Shown: piece after piece, positions 6,518-14,954 of the stretch | Position numbering within the stretch: position 1 is the first letter of the stretch | How the letters are laid out: each line of letters opens with the position of its first letter | NCBI GenBank assembly: GCA_964442345.1 | Contig: CAYTZD010000004.1 | Coordinates: 1 to 39,576 of the forward strand | DNA length: 39,576 nt | Source of the DNA: Hippea sp964442345 | GTDB lineage: Bacteria; Campylobacterota_A; Desulfurellia; Desulfurellales; Hippeaceae | Direction of reading: 5' to 3' | The notes under the pieces: generated by a model | What the model saw: only the letters and a program-made list of their open reading frames with translations | What the model was told of the DNA's origin: nothing | The model's database searches: none | Position numbers and translations under genes: made by a program

Positions 6518-8797
6518 TTATTCTTTTTTATTTTTAAAAGTTGTAAATTTTAGACTTTCAAGCTGCATCTCGGCGAGGTAGATTATCTCCTCGCCGTTTT
6601 TGATGTTTTCTGACGGAACGAATGTTATCAAGAAGTCAGGATTGAAGCCATTAATGGTGATTTCTTTTAATCTTTCTGCTAACTTTTGCTGCATTTTTAC
6701 AGGATTATCCGATTTTAGTATAAAGGCAAAGTAGTTTGCACCAATTCTTGAGAGATGAATTACATCCTTTTCTTGTTTTAGTAATGATACGACCTTATCT
6801 ATTAGCTCATTGCCTTTTTCGTATCCAAATACATAGTTAATCTTTTTGAGATGTTTTATGTCAACAATAAAAAGGTAGAATGGTGTGTTATCTTTAAGCA
6901 GTTTATCTATGAAGCTTATTAGGTTTTTTATTCTATAAAGTCCTGTAGATGTATCCTTCTCAAATATGTCCAGTCTGCTTTCTTCTATCTTTGATAGCTT
7001 GTCAGAGACATTCTCAGGTTTATTCTCTATTATGTAAATATCCTTTAGGTGTGATTCTATTTTGGAGATAATTTCTTGATCTAAGGACATCTGCTTCATT
7101 ATCTCTATTGCTTTTTCTATATCAAACGCTTCTCTGTAAGGCCTTGATGTTGTTAAGGCGTCAAATACATCGGCTATTGCAAGTATCTTTCCTTCAAGCG
7201 ATATCTCTTCGCACTTTAGGCCATTTGGATAACCTTCTCCGTCGCATCTTTCGTGATGCTGTCTTACTATGTCTGCTACATCCTTGAACATCTCTATATC
7301 CTTTATTATCTCGTATGAAAATTCAGGGTGATACTTCATAATTTCGTATTCATATTCAGTTAGTTTTCCTGGTTTTAGCAGAATGCTATCTGGTATTGCC
7401 ACCTTGCCTAAATCGTGTAGTAGCCCTGCTATGTATAGTTTGTGCTGTGTTTTTTCTGGTAAATTTAGTTTCTCTGCTATCTTTTTGGAATATAGGGCGA
7501 CACGCTCTGAGTGTCCTTTTGTGTAAACATCCCTTATTTCTACCACCTTTACGAATGCCTTTATGAATTCAACCCTATTCTGTTCAAGTTGAGAATTTTT
7601 ATCTATTATCGTTGATGAGAGACTGTTTAGGGCATCTGATATTGTCTTTAGTTTCTTGAATGATATCTCGTCTGTATTTATTGGTTTTCTCTTTTTGCCT
7701 ATGGATGGAATTGCAGAGACGATTTTATCTGTATCTCTCTGAATTGTCTTTGAGAAGTCCCTTCCAAGCAGATAGATAACCAATAGCGTAATTAGATATA
7801 AAATAAACATGAATATCTGGAAGATCTTAAGCCTTCTAAATAGATTATTGGAAAATAACGCTGCTTCTTCTTTTATCCTTTGCACATAAAAACCTGTGCC
7901 AACCATCCAGTGGAGCGGTTCGTAACACTTTCTAAACGATATTTTTAGGTGTGGTTTGCTACTTGTGGGTGATGGGTAGTAGTATTCTGAATATGTTTCT
8001 GAATGTTCTCTTAGACCTTTTAGATATTCTTCCCTGTAGTAGTTGCCCTTTGCATCGGGTTCAAAGGATGATGCAGGCTTACCTATATCAACACCAACTG
8101 ATTTGTTGTATATGTTCATGCCAAAATCTTTTCCGCCGTTTAGATTGAGTATTTTAACCACAAAAAAGTATGAATCCCTGTTTTTGTTTTGAAATATGAA
8201 TTGGTTTAAGCGCGGGAATACAAAGTTCATTATCTTTGTTTCAAGATTGAGCATAGATGTGTAGGCTGCAAGCTTTAGGTTGCCAATTGAAGTTGTTGCG
8301 ATGAGAAATTTTTGCGGGTATATGCCTTCTTTTAATGTGGGTGATTCGCACATATAGGTATGTATATTATTAAAGCTTAAATTTAAATTTTTTCTATATG
8401 GTTTGCACTGTTTGAAGTTTAGAAAGTCAACAGTTGATTTGCCGTTGTCGAAGAAGACTGCAAATTTTACTTCACTTAGGCTGTTAAGTCTGTTTAATGA
8501 TGCCGTTATGTTGTCTGGGTCAAACAGCGATTTTTTTATTGATAGTTCGTAGGAGAGTGTTTTATATCTGTTCTTTATGGTTGAAGTTGTATAGCTGTCA
8601 ATAAAGGATAAAACGGCATAGGTTTCAAGCTTTATTGCTTCTTTCTGTTTTTCTATCTCTTTGTTATATACGAAATCTTCTACGACTTTCTTCTGCGTTT
8701 TTTCTGTAAAGTAAAAAACAGATGTTATTATTGCCAAGATTAGTATCAAGATTATAAATACAATTCGAAAATAAAATTTCTCACTTGCATCTCTCAT
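6518..8797 (-). CDS. Membrane Cache / HD-GYP / degenerate GGDEF signalling protein
   Basis: 759 aa. Order: transmembrane helix (about 10-31), large periplasmic Cache sensor (40-310, ending YYYPSPTSSKP...LHWMVGTGFYVQRI typical of Cache_2), second helix (about 325-345), linker, HD-GYP phosphodiesterase (420-560) and a C-terminal GGDEF-like domain (610-700). Metal site and signature are intact: His429, HD 461-462, HH 514-515 and GYP 522-524, so it should hydrolyse c-di-GMP. In the GGDEF-like part the signature reads GANYF (686-690), so cyclase activity is not expected; it may bind GTP and regulate. The start lacks a clear ribosome site. It shares this unusual domain order with the protein at 20243-22345. 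Confidence 0.9.
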   Translation of the reverse strand: MRDASEKFYFRIVFIILILILAIITSVFYFTEKTQKKVVEDFVYNKEIEKQKEAIKLETYAVLSFIDSYTTSTIKNRYKTLSYELSIKKSLFDPDNITASLNRLNSLSEVKFAVFFDNGKSTVDFLNFKQCKPYRKNLNLSFNNIHTYMCESPTLKEGIYPQKFLIATTSIGNLKLAAYTSMLNLETKIMNFVFPRLNQFIFQNKNRDSYFFVVKILNLNGGKDFGMNIYNKSVGVDIGKPASSFEPDAKGNYYREEYLKGLREHSETYSEYYYPSPTSSKPHLKISFRKCYEPLHWMVGTGFYVQRIKEEAALFSNNLFRRLKIFQIFMFILYLITLLVIYLLGRDFSKTIQRDTDKIVSAIPSIGKKRKPINTDEISFKKLKTISDALNSLSSTIIDKNSQLEQNRVEFIKAFVKVVEIRDVYTKGHSERVALYSKKIAEKLNLPEKTQHKLYIAGLLHDLGKVAIPDSILLKPGKLTEYEYEIMKYHPEFSYEIIKDIEMFKDVADIVRQHHERCDGEGYPNGLKCEEISLEGKILAIADVFDALTTSRPYREAFDIEKAIEIMKQMSLDQEIISKIESHLKDIYIIENKPENVSDKLSKIEESRLDIFEKDTSTGLYRIKNLISFIDKLLKDNTPFYLFIVDIKHLKKINYVFGYEKGNELIDKVVSLLKQEKDVIHLSRIGANYFAFILKSDNPVKMQQKLAERLKEITINGFNPDFLITFVPSENIKNGEEIIYLAEMQLESLKFTTFKNKKE

Positions 8798-8805
8798 CCC
8801 TAATA

Positions 8806-8834
8806 ATTATGCAATTTTTTTATCTGAAGTCCAA
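8806..8834 (-). promoter_or_regulatory. Possible promoter of the Cache-HD-GYP gene
   Basis: Minus strand TTGGAC (8834-8829), 17-nt spacer, CATAAT (8811-8806). Transcription would begin only a few bases before ATG 8797, which suggests a leaderless or nearly leaderless message and matches the lack of a Shine-Dalgarno sequence. The -35 match is modest. Confidence 0.4.
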
Positions 8835-8853
8835 TTTTTGTGAATGTTTGGTA

Positions 8854-8882
8854 TTGACTTTAAAGGTAAAGTTATGTTAATT
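8854..8882 (+). promoter_or_regulatory. Possible promoter of the DUF167-fab operon
   Basis: TTGACT (8854-8859), 17-nt spacer, TTAATT (8877-8882), about 25 bases before the first start codon. The -35 is good, the -10 weak. It is the only candidate seen upstream of the long operon. Confidence 0.4.
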
Positions 8883-8907
8883 TTTGGTGGCTTTTTGGGA
8901 GATGCGT

Positions 8908-9165
8908 ATGATTATTCAGCTTAAGGTGAAGCCTAACTCAAAACATGAGTCGATTGTTTTTGAGAATGGCTTGTTAACGCTAAAGATAAGAGAGAAGCCC
9001 GTTGAAGGTAAGGCGAATAAAGCGGTTATTGAGAAATTGTCAAAACTCTTTGGTGTTGCTAAAAGTTGTATAGAGATAGTCTCTGGTGAGAAGTCCAAAG
9101 AGAAAAGGGTAAAGATAAGCTGTATTGACGATGAAGAGATACTAAGGAAGCTGAAGGAGGCCTAA
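8908..9165 (+). CDS. DUF167 (UPF0235/YggU) family protein
   Basis: 85 aa. Family signatures are LKVKPNSK at the N-terminus, KIREKPVEGKANKAVIEKLSK in the middle and VSGEKSKEKRVKI near the end. ATG 8908 is chosen because GGGAG ends six bases upstream; ATG 8902 in the same frame lies directly against that motif. The fold is small alpha/beta and the function is unknown. It is the first gene of the plus-strand operon, two bases before fmdB. Confidence 0.88.
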   Translation: MIIQLKVKPNSKHESIVFENGLLTLKIREKPVEGKANKAVIEKLSKLFGVAKSCIEIVSGEKSKEKRVKISCIDDEEILRKLKEA

Positions 9166-9167
9166 AG

Positions 9168-9446
9168 ATGCCGATCTATGAGTACCGATGCAAGTTCTGT
9201 GGACATGAATTTGAGGTTTTACAAGGATTCAACGATCCTGCGCCTGAAGTCTGTCCAAACTGCAAAAAGAGTGGCGGCATAACAAAGCTTGTTTCTGAGA
9301 CAGCTTTTGAGTTAAAAGGTAGTGGTTGGTATGTAACGGATTATAAAAAGTCTTCCGATAAATCTTCGACCAAATCGGATAAAAAGAGCGAATCTTCATC
9401 TCAAACAAAATCAGAATCCAAGAAGGAGGAGAAAAAGAGTGCTTGA
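9168..9446 (+). CDS. FmdB-type zinc ribbon protein
   Basis: 92 aa. The N-terminus MPIYEYRCKFCGHEFEVLQ with a second pair CPNCKK makes a four-cysteine zinc ribbon (Cys 8, 11, 32, 35 by inspection), as in the putative regulatory protein FmdB family. The remaining 45 residues are a low-complexity Ser/Lys/Glu tail (SSDKSSTKSDKKSESS...), likely disordered. Function unknown; family members commonly sit among housekeeping genes. The 3' end overlaps ndk by 8 bp. Confidence 0.88.
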   Translation: MPIYEYRCKFCGHEFEVLQGFNDPAPEVCPNCKKSGGITKLVSETAFELKGSGWYVTDYKKSSDKSSTKSDKKSESSSQTKSESKKEEKKSA

Positions 9447-9855
9447 AAGGACACTGTCTATTATTAAACCTGATGCGGTAAAAGCCAAAAATGCAGGAAA
9501 GATTATTGAGATGCTGGAATCTAACGGCTTTTCTATTATTGGAATGAAAAAGATTCACCTTACAAAAGAGCAAGCCAAAAAGTTTTACATTGTTCATAAG
9601 GATAGGCCGTTTTACGATTCTTTAACGGATTTTATGAGCGAAGGTCCCATTATCGTTATGGTGCTTGAGAAGGAAAACGCCATAGAAGATTACAGAAAGC
9701 TTATGGGAGCAACAAATCCAGAAGAAGCAGAAGAAGGCACAATAAGAAAACTTTACGGGACAAATATTGAGAGAAACGCCGTTCACGGTTCAGACTCAAA
9801 GGAGTCTGCAAGTTATGAGATAGGTTTCTTCTTTAACGAATTAGAGTTGGTATAG
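9439..9855 (+). CDS. ndk: Nucleoside diphosphate kinase
   Basis: 138 aa, standard length. It transfers the gamma-phosphate from ATP to other (d)NDPs by a ping-pong mechanism through a phosphohistidine. The catalytic His116 lies in NAVHGSDS; the substrate motif MGATNPEEAEEGTIRKLYG and the N-terminal LSIIKPDAV are present. It starts with GTG 9439 after AAGGAGGAG. The gene overlaps fmdB and lies 13 bases before rpmF. Confidence 0.97.
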   Translation: MLERTLSIIKPDAVKAKNAGKIIEMLESNGFSIIGMKKIHLTKEQAKKFYIVHKDRPFYDSLTDFMSEGPIIVMVLEKENAIEDYRKLMGATNPEEAEEGTIRKLYGTNIERNAVHGSDSKESASYEIGFFFNELELV

Positions 9856-9868
9856 AAAGGAGAGAGAA

Positions 9869-10048
9869 ATGGCTCAACCAAAAAGAAAATCATCCCATTC
9901 AAGGGCAGCAAAAAGGGCAACGCATAAGAAACTTAAGAATGTCCCTTTAACAAAATGTCCGAACTGCGGTGAATACAAGCTGCCACACAGGGTTTGCCCA
10001 TCTTGTGGATATTACGGAGATAGGGAAGTAATTACACCAGAAGAGTAA
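9869..10048 (+). CDS. rpmF: 50S ribosomal protein L32
   Basis: 59 aa by direct translation: MAQPKRKSSHSRAAKRATHKK start (partly quoted), then LTKCPNCGEYKLPHRVCPSCGYYGDREV. The CPNC ... CPSC pairs form a zinc ribbon, so this is the zinc-binding (C+) form of L32. Ribosome site AAAGGAGAG is close upstream. The stop overlaps the plsX start by one base (TAATG). The rpmF-plsX-fabH order is widely conserved; the YceD/DUF177 gene often found before rpmF is absent. Confidence 0.95.
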   Translation: MAQPKRKSSHSRAAKRATHKKLKNVPLTKCPNCGEYKLPHRVCPSCGYYGDREVITPEE

Positions 10049-11076
10049 TGACCGAAGTTGCAGTTGATGCATACGGGGGCGATTTTGCCCCCGATGAAAT
10101 TATAAAAGGGGTAGAATACGCTTTAGAAGAGAATAGGGATCTTTTTGTTTATCTTGTTGGTAAGTATAAAGAACTGAAAGACCTTACAGGATATTTTCCA
10201 TCTAATATAAAAGATAGGCTTGAGATAGTTGATGCAGATGAGATAGTAAGAATGTCAGACAAGCCGTCTCAAGCTTTAAGAATGAAGAACTCATCTATGA
10301 GCGTTGGCGTTGGACTTGTTAAAAGCGGTAAAGCCAAAGCATTTATGACGGCTGGCAACTCTGGTGCGGCGATGGCTGTTGCCATGTTTAATCTTGGAAG
10401 GATAAAAGGTGTATCAAGGCCAGCTATTGCAACTCTGCTTCCTGCTTTGGATGGTCAGGTTATGCTGATAGATGCCGGTGCAAATGTGGATTGCAAGCCA
10501 CAACATCTGCTTGAGTTTGCTATTATGGGCGCTGTTTATGTAAAGTATATCGTGGGTGTTAAAAAGCCAAGAATTGGTATCTTGAGTAATGGATCAGAAC
10601 CGGGTAAAGGTAACCAGCTTACGCTTGCAGCCTACGATCTACTTTACAAAAGCAGATTAAACTTTATAGGTAATGTTGAAGGTGATGAGATATATAAAAG
10701 CAAAGCCGATGTTGTTATAAGTGATGGTTTTGTGGGCAATGTGGTTTTGAAGGTTAGCGAATCTGTTCCGCATCTGATATCTGAATTCTTAAAGGAAGAG
10801 ATAAAAAAGAGTTTTTTAAGTAAAGTGGGTTTTCTACTTGCTAAGCCTGCTTTTAGGGCTTTAAAGAAAAAGACCGATTATGCGGAATTTGGTGGTGCAC
10901 CGTTGCTTGGTGTTAATGGGGCATGTATAATCAGTCATGGCAGGAGTAATGCCGTTGCTATAAAAAACGCTATATTGAAGGCTTTAAAATTTTCCGAAGA
11001 GAAGGTTAACGACAAAATTGAATCTGCTTTGGGTAATTGTGTTGTGTTGAGACAACTAAAAGGGGGAGTCAAATAA
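10048..11076 (+). CDS. plsX: Phosphate acyltransferase PlsX
   Basis: 342 aa. It converts acyl-ACP and phosphate into acyl-phosphate, the donor for PlsY in phospholipid synthesis; it acts peripherally at the membrane. Seen: the N-terminal VAVDAYGGDFAPDEI (usually DAMGGD), AFMTAGNSGAAMAVAMF, GILSNGSEPGKGNQLT and SDGFVGNVVLKVSE. The start codon shares one base with the rpmF stop, and its stop shares one base with fabH, so translation is coupled. Confidence 0.97.
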   Translation: MTEVAVDAYGGDFAPDEIIKGVEYALEENRDLFVYLVGKYKELKDLTGYFPSNIKDRLEIVDADEIVRMSDKPSQALRMKNSSMSVGVGLVKSGKAKAFMTAGNSGAAMAVAMFNLGRIKGVSRPAIATLLPALDGQVMLIDAGANVDCKPQHLLEFAIMGAVYVKYIVGVKKPRIGILSNGSEPGKGNQLTLAAYDLLYKSRLNFIGNVEGDEIYKSKADVVISDGFVGNVVLKVSESVPHLISEFLKEEIKKSFLSKVGFLLAKPAFRALKKKTDYAEFGGAPLLGVNGACIISHGRSNAVAIKNAILKALKFSEEKVNDKIESALGNCVVLRQLKGGVK

Positions 11077-12056
11077 TGAATGCAAAGATTGTGGCGACAG
11101 GTTCATACCTGCCAAAGAAGATATTGACCAATTTTGACCTTGAGAAGATGGTTGACACATCAGATGAGTGGATAACTCAAAGAACAGGAATTCATATAAG
11201 GCATATAGCAGAAGAAGGGGAATATACATCGGATCTTGCAGCTAAAGCTGCATTTGATATATTGGATAATGCAGGTATTTCAGCATCAGAGATAGATCTC
11301 CTTGTGCTTGCTACGGCAACACCAGATATGCCTTTTCCTGCAACGGCATTGTTTGTGCAGGAGAAGATAGATGCAAGGAATGCGTTTGCTTTTGATATAA
11401 ATGCAGCGTGTAGCGGATTTATGTATGCTTTGTCGATTGCTACTGCCCACATTAAGGCTGGAATGGTTAAAAATGCACTGGTTATAGGAGCTGAAACATT
11501 AAGTAGAATAACAGATTGGACAGACCGCTCCACTTGTGTGATATTTGGCGATGGTGCTGCTGGTGTTTTGCTTGAAGCTACAGATGATGAAGACAAGGGT
11601 GTTTTAAGCTTGGTTTTACATTCAGATGGAAGATATACAGATTTAATGAACATGCCAGCGCCGGGTAGCAGAAAACCGTGTAGCGTTGAAGCGATAGAGA
11701 ATAGGGATATTTATATAAAAATGAAGGGAAACGAAACATTCAAGATGGCAGTCAGAAGCATAGTTAATGTAAGCAAAGAAGCATTGGATCTTGTTGGGCT
11801 TAGTTTTTCAGATGTTGATTGGATGGTTGCTCATCAGGCTAATAGGAGAATTATAGAAGGTGTAACAAAGAGAGTAGATTTAGATACAGATAAAGCTATA
11901 ATAACGATTGATAGACACGCCAATACGGCGGCAGCTTCAATACCGTTGGCTTTAGATTGGGCTGTAAAAAACGGCAAGATAAAGGAAGGGGATTTGATTC
12001 TGTTAAACAGTTTTGGTGCAAGTTTAACCTGGTCTGCAGGTGTTATAAGGTGGTGA
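11076..12056 (+). CDS. fabH: 3-oxoacyl-ACP synthase III (FabH)
   Basis: 326 aa from ATG 11076, which overlaps the plsX stop (TAATG); the longer frame from 11037 has no support. It starts fatty acid synthesis by condensing acetyl-CoA with malonyl-ACP. The catalytic triad is complete: Cys112 (NAACSGF), His253 (VAHQANRRI) and Asn283 (RHANTAAAS). The QANRR ACP-docking segment and the C-terminal LLNSFGASLTWSAG glycine region are also normal. Confidence 0.97.
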   Translation: MNAKIVATGSYLPKKILTNFDLEKMVDTSDEWITQRTGIHIRHIAEEGEYTSDLAAKAAFDILDNAGISASEIDLLVLATATPDMPFPATALFVQEKIDARNAFAFDINAACSGFMYALSIATAHIKAGMVKNALVIGAETLSRITDWTDRSTCVIFGDGAAGVLLEATDDEDKGVLSLVLHSDGRYTDLMNMPAPGSRKPCSVEAIENRDIYIKMKGNETFKMAVRSIVNVSKEALDLVGLSFSDVDWMVAHQANRRIIEGVTKRVDLDTDKAIITIDRHANTAAASIPLALDWAVKNGKIKEGDLILLNSFGASLTWSAGVIRW

Positions 12057-12060
12057 TGTG

Positions 12061-13008
12061 ATGTTTAAGACGAGAATTTGTGATTTATTAGGGATAAGAT
12101 ATCCGATAATTCAGGGCGGAATGGCATGGGTTTCTGATGCTGCTTTGGCTGCAGCTGTTTCTGAAGCTGGTGGTTTGGGTATTATTGCAGCTGGTAATGC
12201 TCCAGCTGATTGGGTGGAGAATGAGATTATCAAAGCAAAAGAGATAACGGATAAGCCGTTTGGTGTTAACATAATGCTTCTATCTCCCTATGTTGATGAT
12301 GTTGTTGATGTTGTTGTAAAGCATAAGGTTAAGGTTATAACCACAGGTGCTGGAAGTCCTGGTAAGTATATGGATAGGTTTAAAGAGATAGGTGCTAAGG
12401 TTATTCCAGTGGTGGCATCTGTAGCTTTGGCAAAGAGAATGGAGAAAGAAGGTGCAGATGCTGTTGTTGCAGAAGGTATGGAATCAGGTGGACACATAGG
12501 TGAACTTACAACAATGGCGCTTGTGCCGCAGGTGGTTGACGCTGTTGATATTCCCGTTATAGCAGCAGGTGGTATAGCAGATGGAAGAGGCTTTGTTGCA
12601 GCGCTTGCTTTGGGTGCTGAAGGTGTTCAGATGGGAACAAGATTTGTAGCATCTGTTGAATGCACTATAGCAGAAGCTTATAAAAAGGTTATTGTTGAAG
12701 CCAAAGATAGGGATACAGTTATTACAGGTAGAACAACAGGCCATCCTGTTAGGATTATAAAAAATAAACTTGCACGGGAATTTATGAAGCTTGAAAATAG
12801 TGGAGCAACAAAGGAAGAACTTGAAAAGTTTGGTGAAGGAAAACTTAGGATTGCAGCAAGAGAAGGTGATGTGAAGAATGGTTCTGTCATGGCTGGTCAG
12901 ATTGCTGGTTTAATTAACGACATAAAACCTGTGTCTGAAATTATATCCGACATTATGGAAGAAGCTAAAGAAGTTTTATCAAACCTAAACAGATTGGGAG
13001 ATGGATGA
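12061..13008 (+). CDS. fabK: Enoyl-ACP reductase II (FabK)
   Basis: 315 aa. A flavin (FMN) TIM-barrel enzyme related to nitronate monooxygenases that reduces trans-2-enoyl-ACP. Typical: RYPIIQGGMAWVSDAALAAAVS, GVNIMLLSPYVDD, GMESGGHIGELTTMALVPQV with the conserved His, PVIAAGGIADGRG and GAEGVQMGTRF. Its place inside a fab cluster supports FabK rather than a nitropropane dioxygenase. ATG 12061 is favoured over GTG 12058 by the AGGTGGTGA upstream. It overlaps fabD by 4 bp. No FabI-type reductase occurs in the window. Confidence 0.93.
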   Translation: MFKTRICDLLGIRYPIIQGGMAWVSDAALAAAVSEAGGLGIIAAGNAPADWVENEIIKAKEITDKPFGVNIMLLSPYVDDVVDVVVKHKVKVITTGAGSPGKYMDRFKEIGAKVIPVVASVALAKRMEKEGADAVVAEGMESGGHIGELTTMALVPQVVDAVDIPVIAAGGIADGRGFVAALALGAEGVQMGTRFVASVECTIAEAYKKVIVEAKDRDTVITGRTTGHPVRIIKNKLAREFMKLENSGATKEELEKFGEGKLRIAAREGDVKNGSVMAGQIAGLINDIKPVSEIISDIMEEAKEVLSNLNRLGDG

Positions 13009-13943
13009 TGAGATTTTTGATGTTTACGGGTCAGGGTTCCCAATTTGTTGGTATGGGAAAAGATTTATACGATAACTTTGATGTTGTGAAGGAGACTTTC
13101 AACAAAGCCAATGATGTGTTGGGTTTTGACCTTGTAGATATGATGTTTAACGGGCCTGAGAAAACCTTAACATTAACCGAGAATGCTCAACCTGCAATAC
13201 TTACCGTATCTATTGCGATTTACAACCTTTTAAAAAGTGAGACAGACTTTGATTTTGATGTGGCTGCAGGACATTCTCTTGGTGAGTATTCTGCGCTTGT
13301 TGCTGCTGGTTCTTTGGATTTTGAAGATGCCGTTTTTGCCGTCCACAAAAGAGGCAAGTTTATGCAACAGGCTGTGCCAGAAGGCGTTGGTGCCATGGCT
13401 GCAATTCTAACCGACAAACACAGTGAAGTTGAAGAGTTATGCAAGCAGACAAGCGAAAGCCTAAAAAACGGTTATTGTCAGATAGCCAATTACAACGCAA
13501 AGAAGCAGGTTATAGTCTCTGGCTATAAAGAAGGTGTTGATAAGGTTTGTGAACTTGCAAAAGAGAAGAAGTTGGGCAAGGTTATACCGTTGAGTGTTTC
13601 TGCTCCATTTCACTGCGCTTTGATGGAGCCAGTCAAAGAGCAGATGAGCAAGGTGCTTGATAGGATAAATTTCTCAAAACCAGATAAAAGGGTCATAGAA
13701 AATACAAAATCCGATGTGATAGATGCAGAAGATAACATAAAGGAGTACCTGATAAATCAGATTACAGAACCTGTCAGGTGGACTGATAATGTGAATAAAG
13801 CTATTGAGCTTGGATGTGATGATTTTGTTGAGTTTGGGCCTAAGAATGTGCTTGCGTCTATGTTGAAAAGGGAGTTAAGGAAGGCAAACATAAACTATGT
13901 TGTTGACTTAGAAAGTTATAATAGTTATAAGGATAGGGTATGA
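13005..13943 (+). CDS. fabD: Malonyl-CoA:ACP transacylase
   Basis: 312 aa. It loads malonate from CoA onto ACP. Active-site serine Ser91 lies in the nucleophile elbow GHSLGEYSAL; the partner His203 is in SAPFHCALM; the oxyanion loop GQGSQ is at residues 9-13. The ATGA overlaps at both ends tie it to fabK and fabG. Two adjacent ATG codons (13005, 13008) are possible starts. Confidence 0.97.
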   Translation: MMRFLMFTGQGSQFVGMGKDLYDNFDVVKETFNKANDVLGFDLVDMMFNGPEKTLTLTENAQPAILTVSIAIYNLLKSETDFDFDVAAGHSLGEYSALVAAGSLDFEDAVFAVHKRGKFMQQAVPEGVGAMAAILTDKHSEVEELCKQTSESLKNGYCQIANYNAKKQVIVSGYKEGVDKVCELAKEKKLGKVIPLSVSAPFHCALMEPVKEQMSKVLDRINFSKPDKRVIENTKSDVIDAEDNIKEYLINQITEPVRWTDNVNKAIELGCDDFVEFGPKNVLASMLKRELRKANINYVVDLESYNSYKDRV

Positions 13944-14683
13944 AGTTTAAAGGTAGTGTTGCTTTGATTACTGGCGCTTCAAAGGGCATAGGTGCTCAGA
14001 TAGCTTATCAGCTTGCAAAAGATGGCTTAACCGTTATAGTTAATTACTCTCACAGTAAAGATAAAGCAGAAGAGCTATGCGAAAGAATAAAAGCTGAAGG
14101 TGGAAGCTGCGAAGTTTGCGGTTTTGATGTTAGTGATTTTGATCAGGTTGGTGATGCTGTATCTGAGATAATAAAAAACCATAAAAGAATCGATTACCTT
14201 GTAAACAATGCTGGCATTACCGATGACGATTTGATAATGAGAATGGATAAAGAGAAGATAGATAGGGTAATAGATGTAAATCTAAAAGGTGCTTTGTATT
14301 GCTCAAAGCATGTCAGCAGATGGATGATAAAGAACAGATTTGGCGTTATTGTTAATATATCAAGCATTATAGGTTTGATGGGTAATGCAGGCCAGAGTAA
14401 TTATGCAGCAAGTAAGGCTGGTTTGATAGGATTGACAAAATCTTTGGCTAAAGAGCTTGGAGCAAGAAATATCAGGGTCAATGCCGTTGCGCCGGGTTAT
14501 ATAGAGACAGATATGACGGCTGTTTTGAATGATGACCAAAAGAAGGCTTTAGCAGACAATATAGCTCTGAAAAGGCTTGGAACAGTTGAAGATGTGGCAA
14601 ATCTTGTTGAGTTCTTGTTAAGCGAAGATGCATCCTATATTACAGGCGAAGTTATCAATATCAGTGGCGGATTATACATTTGA
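13940..14683 (+). CDS. fabG: 3-oxoacyl-ACP reductase FabG
   Basis: 247 aa, classical short-chain dehydrogenase. The NADP-binding loop TGASKGIG (11-18), NNAG (89-92), catalytic Asn114, Ser142, Tyr155 and Lys159 (SNYAASKAG) and the C-terminal GEVINISGGLYI are complete. It reduces 3-oxoacyl-ACP in each elongation round. It overlaps fabD by 4 bp and is followed by acpP after 24 bases. Confidence 0.97.
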   Translation: MKFKGSVALITGASKGIGAQIAYQLAKDGLTVIVNYSHSKDKAEELCERIKAEGGSCEVCGFDVSDFDQVGDAVSEIIKNHKRIDYLVNNAGITDDDLIMRMDKEKIDRVIDVNLKGALYCSKHVSRWMIKNRFGVIVNISSIIGLMGNAGQSNYAASKAGLIGLTKSLAKELGARNIRVNAVAPGYIETDMTAVLNDDQKKALADNIALKRLGTVEDVANLVEFLLSEDASYITGEVINISGGLYI

Positions 14684-14707
14684 AAATAAAAGAGGAGGGT
14701 TTAAAGA

Positions 14708-14944
14708 ATGAATGTAGCAGAAGAAGTAAAGAAGATTATTGTTGAGCAGTTGGGTGTTGATGAAGATGAAGTAAAGCCAGAAGCCAAATTTATCGAAGAT
14801 TTAGGCGCTGATTCCCTTGATACGGTTGAGCTTGTTATGGCTATGGAAGAGAAGTTTGGCATCGACATTCCAGATTCTGATGCAAGCAAGATTATGACGG
14901 TTCAGGATGCGATAGATTATGTTGAATCCCATTTAAACAAGTAA
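14708..14944 (+). CDS. acpP: Acyl carrier protein
   Basis: 78 aa, acidic, four-helix carrier. Ser36 in GADSLDTVELVMAMEE is the 4'-phosphopantetheine attachment site. It has a strong GAGGAGGG ribosome site, consistent with high expression, and lies between fabG and fabF in the common order. Confidence 0.98.
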   Translation: MNVAEEVKKIIVEQLGVDEDEVKPEAKFIEDLGADSLDTVELVMAMEEKFGIDIPDSDASKIMTVQDAIDYVESHLNK

Positions 14945-14954
14945 GTGAAAAGCG

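Noticed and set aside
11192..11653. 153-codon open frame antisense to fabH
   Set aside because: A shadow of a well supported gene with biased composition (Ser/Ala rich) and no recognisable domain.
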